Shown here in pieces: positions 9,071-19,227 of a stretch of DNA of 64,000 nt. The notes under the pieces are model-generated. The model was not told the DNA's origin and did not search any database. It saw nothing but the letters and a program-made list of their open reading frames with translations. Position 1 is the stretch's first letter; each line of letters begins with the position of its first letter. The DNA is from Flavobacterium rhamnosiphilum. GTDB taxonomy: Bacteria > Bacteroidota > Bacteroidia > Flavobacteriales > Flavobacteriaceae. The stretch spans positions 1 to 64,000 of the forward strand of contig NZ_SMLG01000006.1 in the NCBI RefSeq assembly GCF_004349195.1, written 5' to 3'. The translations under genes and the position numbers were made by a program.

Positions 9071-12000
9071 CTATTGTGCTATTAGTTCTTCAATTTGCTT
9101 TTCCTCTGATATTCTTTGCAATGCTTTTTTGTAATCGGTTGGCATTACTTTGATAAAATGCTTCTGTTGGTTTTGCCAGTCTTCCAAAATTCTTTTTGCC
9201 AAAGGACTGTTGGTGTACATAGAATGATTTTTTATCAAACGTCTCAGTTTAGTAAAATCATCTTCTTCCAATGTTTCAAAAGCGACCATTTCCATATTGC
9301 ATAATGTAGCATCGAATTTTTTATTTGGATCAAAAACATAAGCAATACCACCGCTCATTCCAGCTGCGAAATTTCTTCCGGTTTTTCCTAGTACCACAAC
9401 AGTTCCACCAGTCATGTATTCACATCCGTGATCTCCAATTCCTTCTACAACTGCTGTTGCACCCGAATTTCTAACCGCAAAACGTTCTCCAGCCATACCA
9501 TTAATATAGGCTTCACCAGTAATTGCACCATAAAGCGCTACATTACCAATGATGATGTTTTCTTCTGGTTTGAAAGTAGCAGTAGGAGGGACTTTAATAA
9601 TCAATTTTGCACCAGAAAGTCCTTTTCCTAAATAGTCATTGCAATTTCCGTGGATTTTAAAAGACAAACCGTTGGTTGCAAAAGCACCAAAACTTTGCCC
9701 CGCTGAACCTTCAAAGTCAACCAAAATAGTGTCATCAGGTAATCCTTGTGCACCATATATTTTTGAAATTTCATTACTCAAAATTGCCCCAACAGAGCGA
9801 TCTGTATTTTTAATTTTGAAATTAACCCTGGTTCTTTCTTTTCTGTAAATAGAAGGAATAGCCGCTTTTATAATTTCAAAATCAAGCACATTGTCCAATG
9901 CGTGATCTTGAGTTGTTGTGTTATGATTTGGAACCGTTTTTGCTTTTTCTGGTTTATATAAAATTGAAGATAAATCTAATCCACTTGCTTTATAATGTTT
10001 GATGGCTTTGTTGACATTCAATTTTTGTGATTGTCCCACCATTTCTTTAAGTGTTCTAAAACCTAATTGAGCCATGATTTCTCTCAATTCTTCGGCAATG
10101 AAATACATGAAGTTGATGATGTGTTCCGGAGTTCCCTTGAAATTTTTTCTCAATTCAGGATCTTGGGTTGCAATACCCACTGGGCACGTATTCAAGTGAC
10201 AAGCTCTCATCATGATACAACCTGAAGCTACTAATGGCGCTGTTGCAAAACCAAATTCTTCGGCACCAAGCAGAGCGGCAATTGCTACGTCACGTCCTGT
10301 TTTTAATTGCCCGTCACATTCCAGTACCACACGACTTCTTAAATCATTTAAGATTAAGGTTTGTTGGGCTTCTGCCAATCCAAGTTCCCAAGGAATACCG
10401 GTATGTTGCAATGAAGTTAGTGGTGCAGCACCGGTTCCTCCATCGTATCCAGAAATCAAAATCACATCGGCTTTTGCTTTGGCAACACCGGCAGCGATAG
10501 TTCCAACACCTACTTCCGAAACTAATTTTACGTTTACTCTTGCTTCACGATTGGCATTTTTTAAATCAAATATTAATTGTGATAAATCTTCAATAGAATA
10601 AATATCGTGATGTGGAGGAGGGGAGATAAGTCCAACATAAGGTGTTGAGTTTCTTACTGCCGCAATCCAAGGCACCACTTTTTCGCCAGGTAATTGTCCA
10701 CCCTCTCCCGGTTTTGCACCTTGAGCCATTTTTATCTGAATCTCTTTGGCATTGGTCAAATAGTTAATTGATACACCAAATCTTCCTGAAGCCACTTGCT
10801 TGATGGCACTATTTCTAGAATCACCATTGAGGTCTTTTTGGAAACGTTTAGAATCTTCTCCACCTTCTCCAGAATTACTTTTTCCGCCAATTCTGTTCAT
10901 GGCAATCGCCAAGTTTTCATGGGCTTCCTGACTGATTGATCCATAAGACATGGCACCAGTTTTGAATTTTTTTACAATTTCTGTCCAAGGCTCCACTTCG
11001 TCAATTGAAATAGGATCAAGATTATTGAATTCAAATAAACCTCTGATGGTCATTAAGTTTTCACTTTGATCATTCACCATAGTAGAGTATTCTTTGTAAC
11101 TTTCCGGACTATTTAAACGAACCGCTTGTTGTAATTTTGAGATTGTTGTTGGGTTAAACATGTGTTTTTCCCCGTTTCTTCTCCATCTGTAAATACCTCC
11201 AATTTCTAATGGCAATAAACTTGCAACTTCAGAATTTGGAAATGCTTTTTGGTATCTTTTTTTGATTTCTTTTTCTACCTCCATTAAACCAATTCCTTCA
11301 ATTCTGGAAGGAGTATAAGGGAAATATTTAGAGGTGAATGTTTTATTTAATCCTAAAATTTCAAAAATTTGTGCAGCTCTGTATGAATGTAAAGTAGAGA
11401 TGCCAATTTTATTCATGATTTTTAGAATCCCTTTTGCAATCGCTTTGTTGTAATTTTTAACGGCGTAATCCGCTTTTACATTGGTGATAAAACCTTGTTT
11501 TACTTGATCGTGAATGATTTCATTTACCATGTAAGGATTGATTGCACTTGCACCATAACCGAATAATAATGCAAAATGATGGGGTTCACGAGGTTCAGCA
11601 GATTCGATTATGATTCCGAATTTCGAACGTGATTTTAGAATATTCAATGAATGGTGAATATAAGAACAAGCCAATAACATTGGTATTGGAGCCATTTCTT
11701 CGCTAACTCCTCTATCAGAAAGAATCACAATATTGTAACCTTCTGAAACCGCTTTGAAAGTTGCTTGTACACATTTCTCCAAAGCACGTTCCAAACCATT
11801 TACCCCTTTTTCAATTGGATATAAAGTAGAAATAGTAACCGATTTGAAATCGGCATGATCAATGTTTTTTATTTTATCTAAATCCTCATTTGAGATAACT
11901 GGATTTTGAATTTTTAGTTTTTTACAATGTTTCGGGACAATATCAAAGATGTTATAATCACCACCAATTGCTAAACTAATATCAGTAATAATTTCTTCAC

Positions 12001-13588
12001 GAATACCGTCCAATGGCGGGTTGGTAACTTGAGCAAATAATTGTTTGAAATAGTTATATAGCAATTGTGGCTGATCTGATAAAACTGCCAAAGGCGTATC
12101 GTTACCCATAGAGCTTAATGCTTCTGCACCTTCAGCGCCCATTGGGTTTATGATTGTTTTTAAATCCTCAATTGTATATCCAAACAAACGTTGTCTGGTT
12201 TCAAAATCAATTTTCTCAACTGGAATTGGATTGTCTGTATAAGGAATTTGAGCTAATTGAAGTAAATTGGCATCCAACCATTGCTTGTATGGTCGTTTAG
12301 TAACAACGGAATTTTTTATCTCATCATCTTCAATAATACGGCCTTCGTTCATGTCAACCAAAAACATTTTTCCTGGTTCCAATCGGCCATGTTGTACCAC
12401 ATCTTCTGGTTTAATGTCTAGAACACCAATTTCTGATGACATAATTACAAAACCACTTTTGGTCAATGTATAACGAGAAGGACGTAATCCGTTTCTATCC
12501 AATAAAGCACCAATCACATTCCCATCTGTAAACGGAATAGAAGCTGGCCCATCCCATGGTTCCATGATACAGGCATTGTATTCGTAAAACGCTTTCTTGT
12601 CTTCCGACATGGTTTGGTGTTTTTCCCAAGCTTCAGGAACTACCATCATCATGGCTTCCGGCAAAGAACGTCCAGTCATCAATAATAATTCGATAACCAT
12701 ATCCATAGAAGCCGAATCGGATTTTCCTTCTAATATAATTGGGAATAATTTTTTGATATCATCTCCAAATACATCACTTTTCATAAGTTCTTCACGAGCA
12801 CGCATTCGGCTAATGTTTCCACGAAGGGTATTTATTTCGCCATTGTGACACATGTATCTAAACGGTTGTGCCAGTTCCCATGACGGAAAAGTATTAGTCG
12901 AAAAACGTTGGTGAACCAAGGCTAATCTGGTTACCAAGTCATCATCTAACAAATCGGTATAATACCTGCTAATATCCTCAGGCATCAAAAGTCCTTTGTA
13001 TATAATAGTGGTAGTGGAAAAACTGGAGAAGTAAAATTTATGACTTTCCGAAATTCGTGAATTTATAATAACATGTTCCGCTATTTTTCTTGCAGCAAAC
13101 ATTTTGGCGTTGAATTGTTGTTCGGTAAGATCCAAACCATTTTTTCCAACAAACACTTGTTTTACGGTTGGTTCTTTTTCGGCTGCAATTTGACCTAAAT
13201 TAGATACATCAACAGGAACGTCTCTCCATCCTAAAATGCTTAAATTTTGGTCTTTTATGGAAGCTTCAAAAGTTGATTTACAGAAAGAAACCTGGTTGAT
13301 GCTTTTTGGCATAAAAACCATTCCTACTGCATATTCTCTAGTTTCTGGAATTTCGAAATCACAAACTTTTTTGAAAAAATCATGAGGAATATCAAATAGA
13401 ATTCCTGCTCCATCTCCCGTTCTTCCATCTGCACTTACAGCTCCACGATGCTCTAGCTTTATTAAGATATCGAGTGCTTTATGTATGATGTCATTTGACT
13501 TAATTCCATTCAAATTACAAATAAATCCTGCGCCACAGTTGTCGTGTTCAAATTCCGGCAAATAAAGGCCTTGTTCTTTAACTCTCAT
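9071..13588 (-). CDS. gltB: Glutamate synthase large subunit
   Basis: The 1505-aa subunit holds an N-terminal Ntn-type glutaminase domain, a central domain, an FMN and 3Fe-4S synthase domain (cysteines in [17 protein letters not shown]) and the C-terminal glycine-rich beta-helix. The glutaminase nucleophile is the Cys of DNCGAGF (C18), exposed after removal of a short propeptide. The longest frame starts with TTG at 13609, but that TTG is the end of the minus-7 box TATTTTTG. The ATG at 13588 ([13 protein letters not shown]) is therefore the credible start. It is the first gene of gltB-gltD. A second FMN glutamate-synthase-like gene lies at 54.5 kb. Confidence 0.96.
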   Translation of the reverse strand: MRVKEQGLYLPEFEHDNCGAGFICNLNGIKSNDIIHKALDILIKLEHRGAVSADGRTGDGAGILFDIPHDFFKKVCDFEIPETREYAVGMVFMPKSINQVSFCKSTFEASIKDQNLSILGWRDVPVDVSNLGQIAAEKEPTVKQVFVGKNGLDLTEQQFNAKMFAARKIAEHVIINSRISESHKFYFSSFSTTTIIYKGLLMPEDISRYYTDLLDDDLVTRLALVHQRFSTNTFPSWELAQPFRYMCHNGEINTLRGNISRMRAREELMKSDVFGDDIKKLFPIILEGKSDSASMDMVIELLLMTGRSLPEAMMMVVPEAWEKHQTMSEDKKAFYEYNACIMEPWDGPASIPFTDGNVIGALLDRNGLRPSRYTLTKSGFVIMSSEIGVLDIKPEDVVQHGRLEPGKMFLVDMNEGRIIEDDEIKNSVVTKRPYKQWLDANLLQLAQIPYTDNPIPVEKIDFETRQRLFGYTIEDLKTIINPMGAEGAEALSSMGNDTPLAVLSDQPQLLYNYFKQLFAQVTNPPLDGIREEIITDISLAIGGDYNIFDIVPKHCKKLKIQNPVISNEDLDKIKNIDHADFKSVTISTLYPIEKGVNGLERALEKCVQATFKAVSEGYNIVILSDRGVSEEMAPIPMLLACSYIHHSLNILKSRSKFGIIIESAEPREPHHFALLFGYGASAINPYMVNEIIHDQVKQGFITNVKADYAVKNYNKAIAKGILKIMNKIGISTLHSYRAAQIFEILGLNKTFTSKYFPYTPSRIEGIGLMEVEKEIKKRYQKAFPNSEVASLLPLEIGGIYRWRRNGEKHMFNPTTISKLQQAVRLNSPESYKEYSTMVNDQSENLMTIRGLFEFNNLDPISIDEVEPWTEIVKKFKTGAMSYGSISQEAHENLAIAMNRIGGKSNSGEGGEDSKRFQKDLNGDSRNSAIKQVASGRFGVSINYLTNAKEIQIKMAQGAKPGEGGQLPGEKVVPWIAAVRNSTPYVGLISPPPHHDIYSIEDLSQLIFDLKNANREARVNVKLVSEVGVGTIAAGVAKAKADVILISGYDGGTGAAPLTSLQHTGIPWELGLAEAQQTLILNDLRSRVVLECDGQLKTGRDVAIAALLGAEEFGFATAPLVASGCIMMRACHLNTCPVGIATQDPELRKNFKGTPEHIINFMYFIAEELREIMAQLGFRTLKEMVGQSQKLNVNKAIKHYKASGLDLSSILYKPEKAKTVPNHNTTTQDHALDNVLDFEIIKAAIPSIYRKERTRVNFKIKNTDRSVGAILSNEISKIYGAQGLPDDTILVDFEGSAGQSFGAFATNGLSFKIHGNCNDYLGKGLSGAKLIIKVPPTATFKPEENIIIGNVALYGAITGEAYINGMAGERFAVRNSGATAVVEGIGDHGCEYMTGGTVVVLGKTGRNFAAGMSGGIAYVFDPNKKFDATLCNMEMVAFETLEEDDFTKLRRLIKNHSMYTNSPLAKRILEDWQNQQKHFIKVMPTDYKKALQRISEEKQIEELIAQ

Positions 13589-13606
13589 GCTGATATTTTT
13601 TTTATA

Positions 13607-13642
13607 CAAAAATAAAGATTTCGTTAAATATAATACATCAAA
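13607..13642 (-). promoter_or_regulatory. Promoter of gltBD
   Basis: On the minus strand TATTTTTG (13614-13607) lies 18 bases before the chosen ATG; a TTTG at 13642-13639 is 24 bases further upstream, slightly longer than usual. It decides the gltB start by ruling out the upstream TTG. Confidence 0.5.
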
Positions 13643-14018
13643 AATGCAGTACAGACTATATTTTTATGGTAAAAGAATAAAAAGGTTGAATAAAAATCAA
13701 TACTATCATTTAAATACCTTGAAATTGATAATTTGACAATTCGATTTATTTTTAAATGAATAAAACAGTAATAATAGGCTACAAATAGCCCTTTTTGTTA
13801 GTGCCATTTCAATCGTTATAGTAGTTTTTGTTTCTCAAATTCTGTATAGTATCACATCATAAAGAATTGAAAAATGCATGCATAAATTTCATTTATTTTC
13901 TACCTAATATTATCTTAGTTTTAAATAGGAAAAAAGATTTCTCTATTTAGATGAATTTTGCTATTTTTGTGCCACTTTTATTCTGAAATAAATTCAGAAT
14001 CCAGACAAATTCTATATT
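13643..14018. other. Divergent intergenic region gltB/sucC
   Basis: AT-rich region between divergent genes. It holds the sucC minus-7 box and a small hairpin GGCTA-CAAA-TAGCC followed by CTTTTTG at 13777-13796, too short to call a terminator with confidence. No ORF or riboswitch was recognised. Confidence 0.4.
13962..13969 (+). promoter_or_regulatory. Minus-7 box of sucC
   Basis: TATTTTTG lies 49 bases before the sucC ATG and matches TAnnTTTG. No well-spaced minus-33 TTG is evident. Confidence 0.45.
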
Positions 14019-15212
14019 ATGAACATACACGAATATCAAGGAAAAGAGATTTTAGCTAGCTACGGAGTTCGCATTCAACGCGGAATTGTTGCTAATAGTC
14101 CAGTAGAAGCGGTTGCTGCTGCAAAACAATTAACTACCGAAACGGGTACAAGTTGGTATGTTGTAAAAGCCCAAGTTCATGCAGGTGGACGTGGAAAAGG
14201 TGGTGGAGTGAAGCTTGCCAAAAATTTACAACAAGTAGAAGAGATTTCAGAGCAAATCATCGGAATGCAATTGATTACACCTCAAACTTCTGCTGAAGGT
14301 AAAAAAGTACACAAAGTTTTAATCGCTGAAGATGTTTATTATCCTGGTGAAAGTGAAACTTCTGAGTTTTATGTTTCTGTATTATTAAATAGAGCTACAG
14401 GTCGTAACATGATTATGTATTCTACTGAAGGTGGAATGGATATTGAAGAAGTTGCGGAACACACTCCTCATTTAATTTTTACTGAAGAAGTTGATCCTTC
14501 TGTTGGATTACAAGGTTTTCAAGCAAGAAGAATTGCTTTTAACTTAGGTCTTTCTGGAAATGCTTTCAAAGAAATGGTGAAATTTATCGATTCTTTATAC
14601 AATGCATATATTGGATCTGATGCTTCGATGTTTGAAATCAACCCGGTTTTAAAAACATCTGACAATAAAATTATGGCTGTAGATGCTAAAGTAAATATCG
14701 ATGATAATGCTTTATACAGACAAAAGAAATATGCTGATATGCGTGACGTTCGTGAGGAAAACCCAATCGAAGTTGAAGCAAAAGAAGTAGGTTTAAACTA
14801 TGTTGACCTTGACGGTACAGTAGGATGTATGGTGAACGGAGCTGGTTTGGCTATGGCAACTATGGATTTAATCAAGTATGCTGGTTTTGAGCCTGCTAAC
14901 TTCCTTGACGTAGGTGGAACTGCTGACGCAAAACGTGTTGAAACTGCTTTCCGTATTATCTTAAAAGATCCAAACGTAAAAGCAATTTTAATTAATATTT
15001 TTGGTGGAATCGTTCGTTGTGACCGTGTGGCGCAAGGAGTTGTTGATGCTTACAAAAATATGGGTGATGCTATAAAAGTGCCAATTATTGTTCGTTTACA
15101 AGGTACAAATGCAGCTATTGCAAAAGAATTAATTGATAATTCAGGAATGCCAATTTTATCTGCTGTTGAATTTCAAGAAGCAGCTGATCAAGTAAAAGCG
15201 GCTCTTTCTTAA
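14019..15212 (+). CDS. sucC: Succinyl-CoA ligase [ADP-forming] subunit beta
   Basis: SucC forms the nucleotide-binding half of succinyl-CoA synthetase in the TCA cycle, making ATP or GTP from succinyl-CoA. The 397-aa protein begins with the characteristic MNIHEYQGKEIL, has the ATP-grasp loop HAGGRGKGGGVKLAK (about 55-69), and ends with the CoA-ligase domain motifs DVGGTAD and INIFGGIVRCDRVAQG. Length is normal. The partner sucD is not adjacent: the gene is followed by a terminator and convergent genes, a separation common in Flavobacteria. Confidence 0.96.
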   Translation: MNIHEYQGKEILASYGVRIQRGIVANSPVEAVAAAKQLTTETGTSWYVVKAQVHAGGRGKGGGVKLAKNLQQVEEISEQIIGMQLITPQTSAEGKKVHKVLIAEDVYYPGESETSEFYVSVLLNRATGRNMIMYSTEGGMDIEEVAEHTPHLIFTEEVDPSVGLQGFQARRIAFNLGLSGNAFKEMVKFIDSLYNAYIGSDASMFEINPVLKTSDNKIMAVDAKVNIDDNALYRQKKYADMRDVREENPIEVEAKEVGLNYVDLDGTVGCMVNGAGLAMATMDLIKYAGFEPANFLDVGGTADAKRVETAFRIILKDPNVKAILINIFGGIVRCDRVAQGVVDAYKNMGDAIKVPIIVRLQGTNAAIAKELIDNSGMPILSAVEFQEAADQVKAALS

Positions 15213-15260
15213 TATAATATTTTGTAGATACGTACTGCGGTGCGTTTTTATCCAAAACAA

Positions 15261-15290
15261 AAATCCTGAGTGAAAGCTCAGGATTTTTTT
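15261..15290. terminator. Bidirectional terminator after sucC
   Basis: A stem AAATCCTGAG/CTCAGGATTT with 6-base loop TGAAAG is flanked by A and T runs. It is almost identical to the hairpin at 15870-15901, differing at one loop base. Confidence 0.8.
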
Positions 15291-15309
15291 TATGCGGTAA
15301 AAATAAAAT

Positions 15310-15831
15310 TTATTTAATACCAATTGCTTCATGTCCTCTTAATAGAATCGTATTTTTAGAATCTAAATTTTCTTTGGTTTTCCCCAAGATGTTAATGATG
15401 TCAAATTTGGTATCATTTTTTCTTAAATTGTAAAAGGCGTTTGAATTGGTAACTTCTACGGTCAAAATATAGTTGCGGTCTAATTTGAAAGTTTCAATAT
15501 TGTCTTTTATAAGTACTCCATTTACCATATAAATGACATCGTTGCTTTTGATTTTGGTAAATTCAGATTTGATTTGGTCCAAACTTATGAAATCATATTT
15601 CTTAGGATTTTTGGTTGTTATGAATATCTGTCCATAATATAAAACACCATTTATTGTGGTGTTCTTTTTGATAATATTTATAGATTCAATTTCATTGGGG
15701 TCAATATATTCCATTGTATTTGTAGCAACTAAGGTTGAATCAAGAAGCATTGCTGGCTCTTCAGTTTTGTTATTTTGTCCAAAAAATACTGTTGTAAGAA
15801 ATAATAGAGAGAAGGTTAGAATACATTTCAT
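15310..15831 (-). CDS. Small exported protein with TonB-plug-like segment, function unknown
   Basis: I do not recognise this 173-aa protein by name. It has a signal peptide (residues 1-19, ending FFGQ). A central stretch (DPNEIESINIIKKNTTING followed by YYGQIFITTK) resembles the core of TonB-receptor plug domains, in which IESI-V-K, a glycine and ITTK recur. There is no barrel, so it is at most a stand-alone plug-like domain. It is flanked by nearly identical terminator hairpins and is probably monocistronic. Whether the plug resemblance reflects homology cannot be settled by eye. Confidence 0.7.
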   Translation of the reverse strand: MKCILTFSLLFLTTVFFGQNNKTEEPAMLLDSTLVATNTMEYIDPNEIESINIIKKNTTINGVLYYGQIFITTKNPKKYDFISLDQIKSEFTKIKSNDVIYMVNGVLIKDNIETFKLDRNYILTVEVTNSNAFYNLRKNDTKFDIINILGKTKENLDSKNTILLRGHEAIGIK

Positions 15832-15869
15832 TCTGGAAGGGATAAATTAGTAATGCTAAATAAATATAC

Positions 15870-15901
15870 AAAAAATCCTGAGTGTAAGCTCAGGATTTTT
15901 T
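15870..15901. terminator. Terminator after the DUF5694-like gene
   Basis: A 13-bp stem AAAAAATCCTGAG/CTCAGGATTTTTT around TGTAAG ends the minus-strand gene stopping at 15904. It is a near copy of the hairpin at 15261. Confidence 0.75.
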
Positions 15902-15903
15902 TG

Positions 15904-16707
15904 TTATTTTAAAACATCTTTTAATTCTATAATTTCAAATTCTGGATCGTATTTTATAAACTCGCGCAGCATAGCTGTGTGACCTGCTCCAAGCAATACC
16001 ATTATTTTATCGTCTTTATTTTCTGTTAGTTTTTGAATTAAAGAATACATATAAAGGTTTCTTCGGTACCATTCTGAAACTAAATAAGCACCCACAAAAT
16101 TGTCTGTTTTTCCAGCTTTGTTGGCAGTTTCAAGATACCAATTTACATTTTCGGTATTCGATTCTTTTGTATTGCAATCTATAAGTAGCTCGGTTAAGGA
16201 ATATTTAGCAATTTTTTGATTTTGAGATTTTTCATAAGCTGCCATTTCTTCTTTGTTCTTTTTGATCAAATCAAGTTGATTGGCTTCTTGCATGCCTTTC
16301 ACCAAACTATCGTACGGAAAACCTGCTTGATTGTAATCAATTGCAAATAGCTTTTTATGGCCTAATTTTTTAGCTGATCTTAATGCCAATTGTACTCTTT
16401 CATCGGCATTTTTTTGAAACAAACTGTCTGTGTTTTTAGCATAGAATTTATCTAATTTGTCTTGTTTCTCATAGTTCCATTCTACAAAAATTTTGTTGGG
16501 ACCAAATCTTTTAATTTTATTAGTAATGTCTTCGAGTTCTTTTTGACTTTTGTGCGACATTACATTGAAAGTATTTATCTGAGCAACATCGAGTCCTGGA
16601 TTTTCAAAATGAAAGGTTCCAATTAATAGAATTTGTTTCTTTTTTGATTGTGCAAATACAGGATTAATAGAAACTGTAAATAAAAATAGCAGCAGTAATT
16701 TTTTCAT
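15904..16707 (-). CDS. DUF5694-like exported protein (TraB/GumN-like)
   Basis: This 267-aa protein has a signal peptide (residues 1-19, ending PVFAQ). The mature part starts with KKKQILLIGTFHFENPG and continues with KIFVEWNYE and a C-terminal VLLGAGHTAMLREF. The GTFH, a mid-protein acidic motif and the late GxGH pattern resemble the TraB/GumN/PrgY superfamily, whose His and Glu residues have been proposed to bind metal, and the DUF5694 family in particular. Its biochemical activity is not established. It has its own terminator, and nothing nearby hints at a pathway. Confidence 0.75.
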   Translation of the reverse strand: MKKLLLLFLFTVSINPVFAQSKKKQILLIGTFHFENPGLDVAQINTFNVMSHKSQKELEDITNKIKRFGPNKIFVEWNYEKQDKLDKFYAKNTDSLFQKNADERVQLALRSAKKLGHKKLFAIDYNQAGFPYDSLVKGMQEANQLDLIKKNKEEMAAYEKSQNQKIAKYSLTELLIDCNTKESNTENVNWYLETANKAGKTDNFVGAYLVSEWYRRNLYMYSLIQKLTENKDDKIMVLLGAGHTAMLREFIKYDPEFEIIELKDVLK

Positions 16708-16882
16708 GATAATTAAGGTTTTAAATTTATCCCGAAAGTAGAATAGTTCTTAAGGCTAATTTTGAATTTTTGACAAATACCGAATTACAAATTGTAAATT
16801 GTCAAAATCAGTTGATGAAAAATTTTGTGTACTGATTATTGCAGTTCATCTCAAAAAAATGTGATTTCCTATAAATAATGAT

Positions 16883-16910
16883 TTTGATTAAAGACATAAT
16901 TGTATTTTTG
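16883..16910 (+). promoter_or_regulatory. Promoter of the LytS/LytTR operon
   Basis: TTTG (16883-16886), a 16-base spacer and TATTTTTG (16903-16910) match the Flavobacterium consensus, 20 bases before the histidine kinase ATG. Confidence 0.6.
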
Positions 16911-16929
16911 AATATATTAGTACCCAATT

Positions 16930-17979
16930 ATGAAACTAAAGCCCCCTTTTTATTATCACATTATTCTGTTTTTAGGATTATTTGTTACTTTTTATCTATG
17001 GAACATTGGTGTCAATAAAATGGAAATTTTATTCATTTTCAATAGGATGGATTTTTTGTTTTCGGTAAGTGGATTTATGGCGATTTTTGCAATTTATATT
17101 TTGAATTTTTATACTTTTTGCAATTGGTTTTTAAGTAAAAAAAGGATTTTATTTTACTTGTTAAGTATTCCTGTTTCATTAATTACTTTTGCTGGGGTAC
17201 GGTATTTTTTTCAAGAAATTGTTCTTTTTGAAATCACAGGAATTCATAATTATGTTGAAAAATCAAGAGAAATTGAATTCTATGTTCGGGATAATTTTTT
17301 CTTTGGATTGCCATCTGTAATTATTAGTACTTTGGCTTATTTATTTTGGCAATTTCAAGAGGCTGAAAAACAAAATCAGCAATTGCTTTTAGAGAATAAA
17401 AAGGCCGAATTTCAGTTGTTAAAATCACAAGTCAGTCCACATTTTTTGTTCAATACTTTAAATTCTTTTTATAGTGATTGGATTGAAAAAGATGCTGAAG
17501 CGGCATCTGATTTATTAATTTTGTCTGATTTACTTCGTTATGTGATTGCGGAAACTGAAAAAGAACTGGTATTGCTTTCCAAAGAAATTCAGTTCCTGCA
17601 AAATTATATTCATTTGCAGGGGAAAAGATTTGAAAATCAACTCTTTTTAAGTTTTTCTATCGAGGGGAATTATAGTAATGAGTTGATTCTTCCTTCAGTT
17701 TTAATTCATTTTATAGAAAATGTGTTTAAACATGGAAAACTGAATGATTGTGATAAAAAAGCATCGATTTTGATAAATGTAAAAGATGGTTTTGTAGAAA
17801 TTTCAACGTTTAATTATATCATTCAAGGAGAAAATTATTCTTCGACAGGAATTGGATTTGAAAACCTGACAAAACGTTTAGAATATACTTATAAAGAAAA
17901 ATTTGTGTTAGAGAAAACACAAGAAAATGATACCTTTAAAACGTATTTAAAAATTCCTTTAAAGATTGATTATTTATGA
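16930..17979 (+). CDS. LytS-type sensor histidine kinase
   Basis: The 349-aa protein has four predicted membrane helices (about 10-27, 41-65, 74-92 and 127-141), a coiled linker (QFQEAEKQNQQLLLENKKAE) and a His_kinase domain of the LytS/YehU type. The phospho-acceptor is H171 in SQVSPHFLFNTLNS. The C-terminal part has the N-box (LIHFIENVFKHG) and a glycine motif (GIGFENLTKRL) of the ATPase domain. There is no recognisable extracellular ligand domain, so the signal is unknown. Its stop overlaps the start of the LytTR regulator by four bases (ATGA), showing coupled expression. Confidence 0.92.
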   Translation: MKLKPPFYYHIILFLGLFVTFYLWNIGVNKMEILFIFNRMDFLFSVSGFMAIFAIYILNFYTFCNWFLSKKRILFYLLSIPVSLITFAGVRYFFQEIVLFEITGIHNYVEKSREIEFYVRDNFFFGLPSVIISTLAYLFWQFQEAEKQNQQLLLENKKAEFQLLKSQVSPHFLFNTLNSFYSDWIEKDAEAASDLLILSDLLRYVIAETEKELVLLSKEIQFLQNYIHLQGKRFENQLFLSFSIEGNYSNELILPSVLIHFIENVFKHGKLNDCDKKASILINVKDGFVEISTFNYIIQGENYSSTGIGFENLTKRLEYTYKEKFVLEKTQENDTFKTYLKIPLKIDYL

Positions 17980-18680
17980 AAATTAAATGCATCATTGTCG
18001 ATGACGAACCGCCTGCAATTCGCATCTTGGAAAGCTATTTCCAGAAAGTTTCTTTCCTTGAAAAAGTAGGTGTTTTTAATGATTCGATGAAAGCTTTAGA
18101 ATTTCTGAATTCTCAAAGTGTTGATTTAGTTTTTTTAGATATTCAAATGCCACAACTAACAGGTTTACAGCTTTCAAAAATTATTTCTAAAGATATAAAA
18201 GTCATTTTTACAACGGCATATCCTGATTTTGCTTTAGAAGGTTTTGAGCTCAATGCGATTGATTATTTACTAAAACCAATTTCTTTTGAGCGTTTTTATC
18301 AAGCGGTTTCAAAGGTGAATATTGTTCCAAAACAAGCAATTAAAAGTAACAGTCAACTTGAATTTATTTTTATAAAAACGGATGGTAAAAATAAATTTTC
18401 AAAAATATTCTTAAATGATATTTTGTATGTTGAAAGTCTTCAAAATTATGTTTGCATTCATACTACTGTTCAAAAAATCATCACACATTCTTCGTTGAAA
18501 AACGTAATTGAATCATTGCCACAAAATGAGTTTGTTCAGATTCATAAATCATATGTGGTTTCTTTAAAACAAATTGTAGCAACTGACAATTTTTCTGTTT
18601 TTATCAATGAAAAGGAATTGCCAATCGGTGCTACTTTTAAAGATGCTTTTTTTGAACGAATTGGCAACAATAAGATATAA
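17976..18680 (+). CDS. LytTR-family response regulator
   Basis: This 234-aa regulator has an N-terminal receiver domain (residues about 1-118) with the acidic pocket at VDDEPP, the phospho-acceptor D55 in VFLDIQMP and the Lys of YLLKPISF. A C-terminal LytTR DNA-binding domain follows (about 135-232, with DILYVESLQNYVCIHT and FVQIHKSYVVSL). It is the partner of the overlapping LytS-type kinase. The target genes cannot be read from this window. Confidence 0.93.
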   Translation: MKIKCIIVDDEPPAIRILESYFQKVSFLEKVGVFNDSMKALEFLNSQSVDLVFLDIQMPQLTGLQLSKIISKDIKVIFTTAYPDFALEGFELNAIDYLLKPISFERFYQAVSKVNIVPKQAIKSNSQLEFIFIKTDGKNKFSKIFLNDILYVESLQNYVCIHTTVQKIITHSSLKNVIESLPQNEFVQIHKSYVVSLKQIVATDNFSVFINEKELPIGATFKDAFFERIGNNKI

Positions 18681-18684
18681 AAAA

Positions 18685-18715
18685 AAATCCTAAGTCTAAA
18701 CTTAGGATTTTTTAT
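18685..18715. terminator. Terminator overlapping the 3' end of the DUF1456 gene
   Basis: Stem AAATCCTAAG/CTTAGGATTT around TCTAAA, flanked by A and T runs. Its right arm contains the stop codon of the minus-strand gene at 18702. It ends the convergent LytTR transcript too. Confidence 0.75.
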
Positions 18716-19172
18716 TCTTACCGAAATTAAATTTCACTTTCTCTACGACTTGTATTTTGTTATTCCCTTTTGGATATTCTTTTTTTGAGGTTTTTTTAGA
18801 AGCGGGCTTTGATTTAGAAGGACTTTGATCTCCTCTTGATTTTTCTTCGTCTTTTGGCTTTGCTTTAAATTCCGTTCTTTCTGAAGCGCCTTCTTTTACA
18901 GGAATTTGAGCTTTGTGTTTGGCTAAAACATCATTTGGATTTTTTGGATTTTCTTTCGTTCCACGCAAGTGAATTACCAATGCATTTAGGAAATTACGCA
19001 ACACTTGGTCACCACATTCCATATAATTTTCATGTTTTTCATCACGAAAAAAAGCACCCAATTCTGATTTAGTGATTCTAAAATCCACCAATTCTAATAT
19101 TTCAACTATTTGATCGTCACGTAACATTAACGCTACACGAAGTTTTTTAAAGATATCGTTGTTTGTCATCAT
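18702..19172 (-). CDS. DUF1456 family protein (YehS-like)
   Basis: The first ~75 residues of this 156-aa protein form the two short DUF1456 repeats (IFKKLRVALMLRDDQIVEIL and VLRNFLNALVIHLRG), as in E. coli YehS, for which no biochemical role is known. The C-terminal half is a low-complexity tail rich in Lys, Ser and Pro ending in a KNKKS-like basic stretch, typical of the Bacteroidetes versions and suggestive of nucleic-acid binding. It stands alone between the two-component operon and the PLP/epimerase pair. Confidence 0.85.
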   Translation of the reverse strand: MMTNNDIFKKLRVALMLRDDQIVEILELVDFRITKSELGAFFRDEKHENYMECGDQVLRNFLNALVIHLRGTKENPKNPNDVLAKHKAQIPVKEGASERTEFKAKPKDEEKSRGDQSPSKSKPASKKTSKKEYPKGNNKIQVVEKVKFNFGKNKKS

Positions 19173-19227
19173 ATTCTAATTTTTTACAAAGGTACGGTTA
19201 AAAAGCAATTGCACCACAATTTTCGAT

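Noticed and set aside
10212..10601. Long plus-strand frames opposite gltB
   Set aside because: They are shadows of a strongly conserved gene on the other strand and match no family.
13589..13609. Seven extra N-terminal codons of gltB from a TTG
   Set aside because: The TTG is part of the minus-7 promoter element, and the family N-terminus fits the ATG at 13588.
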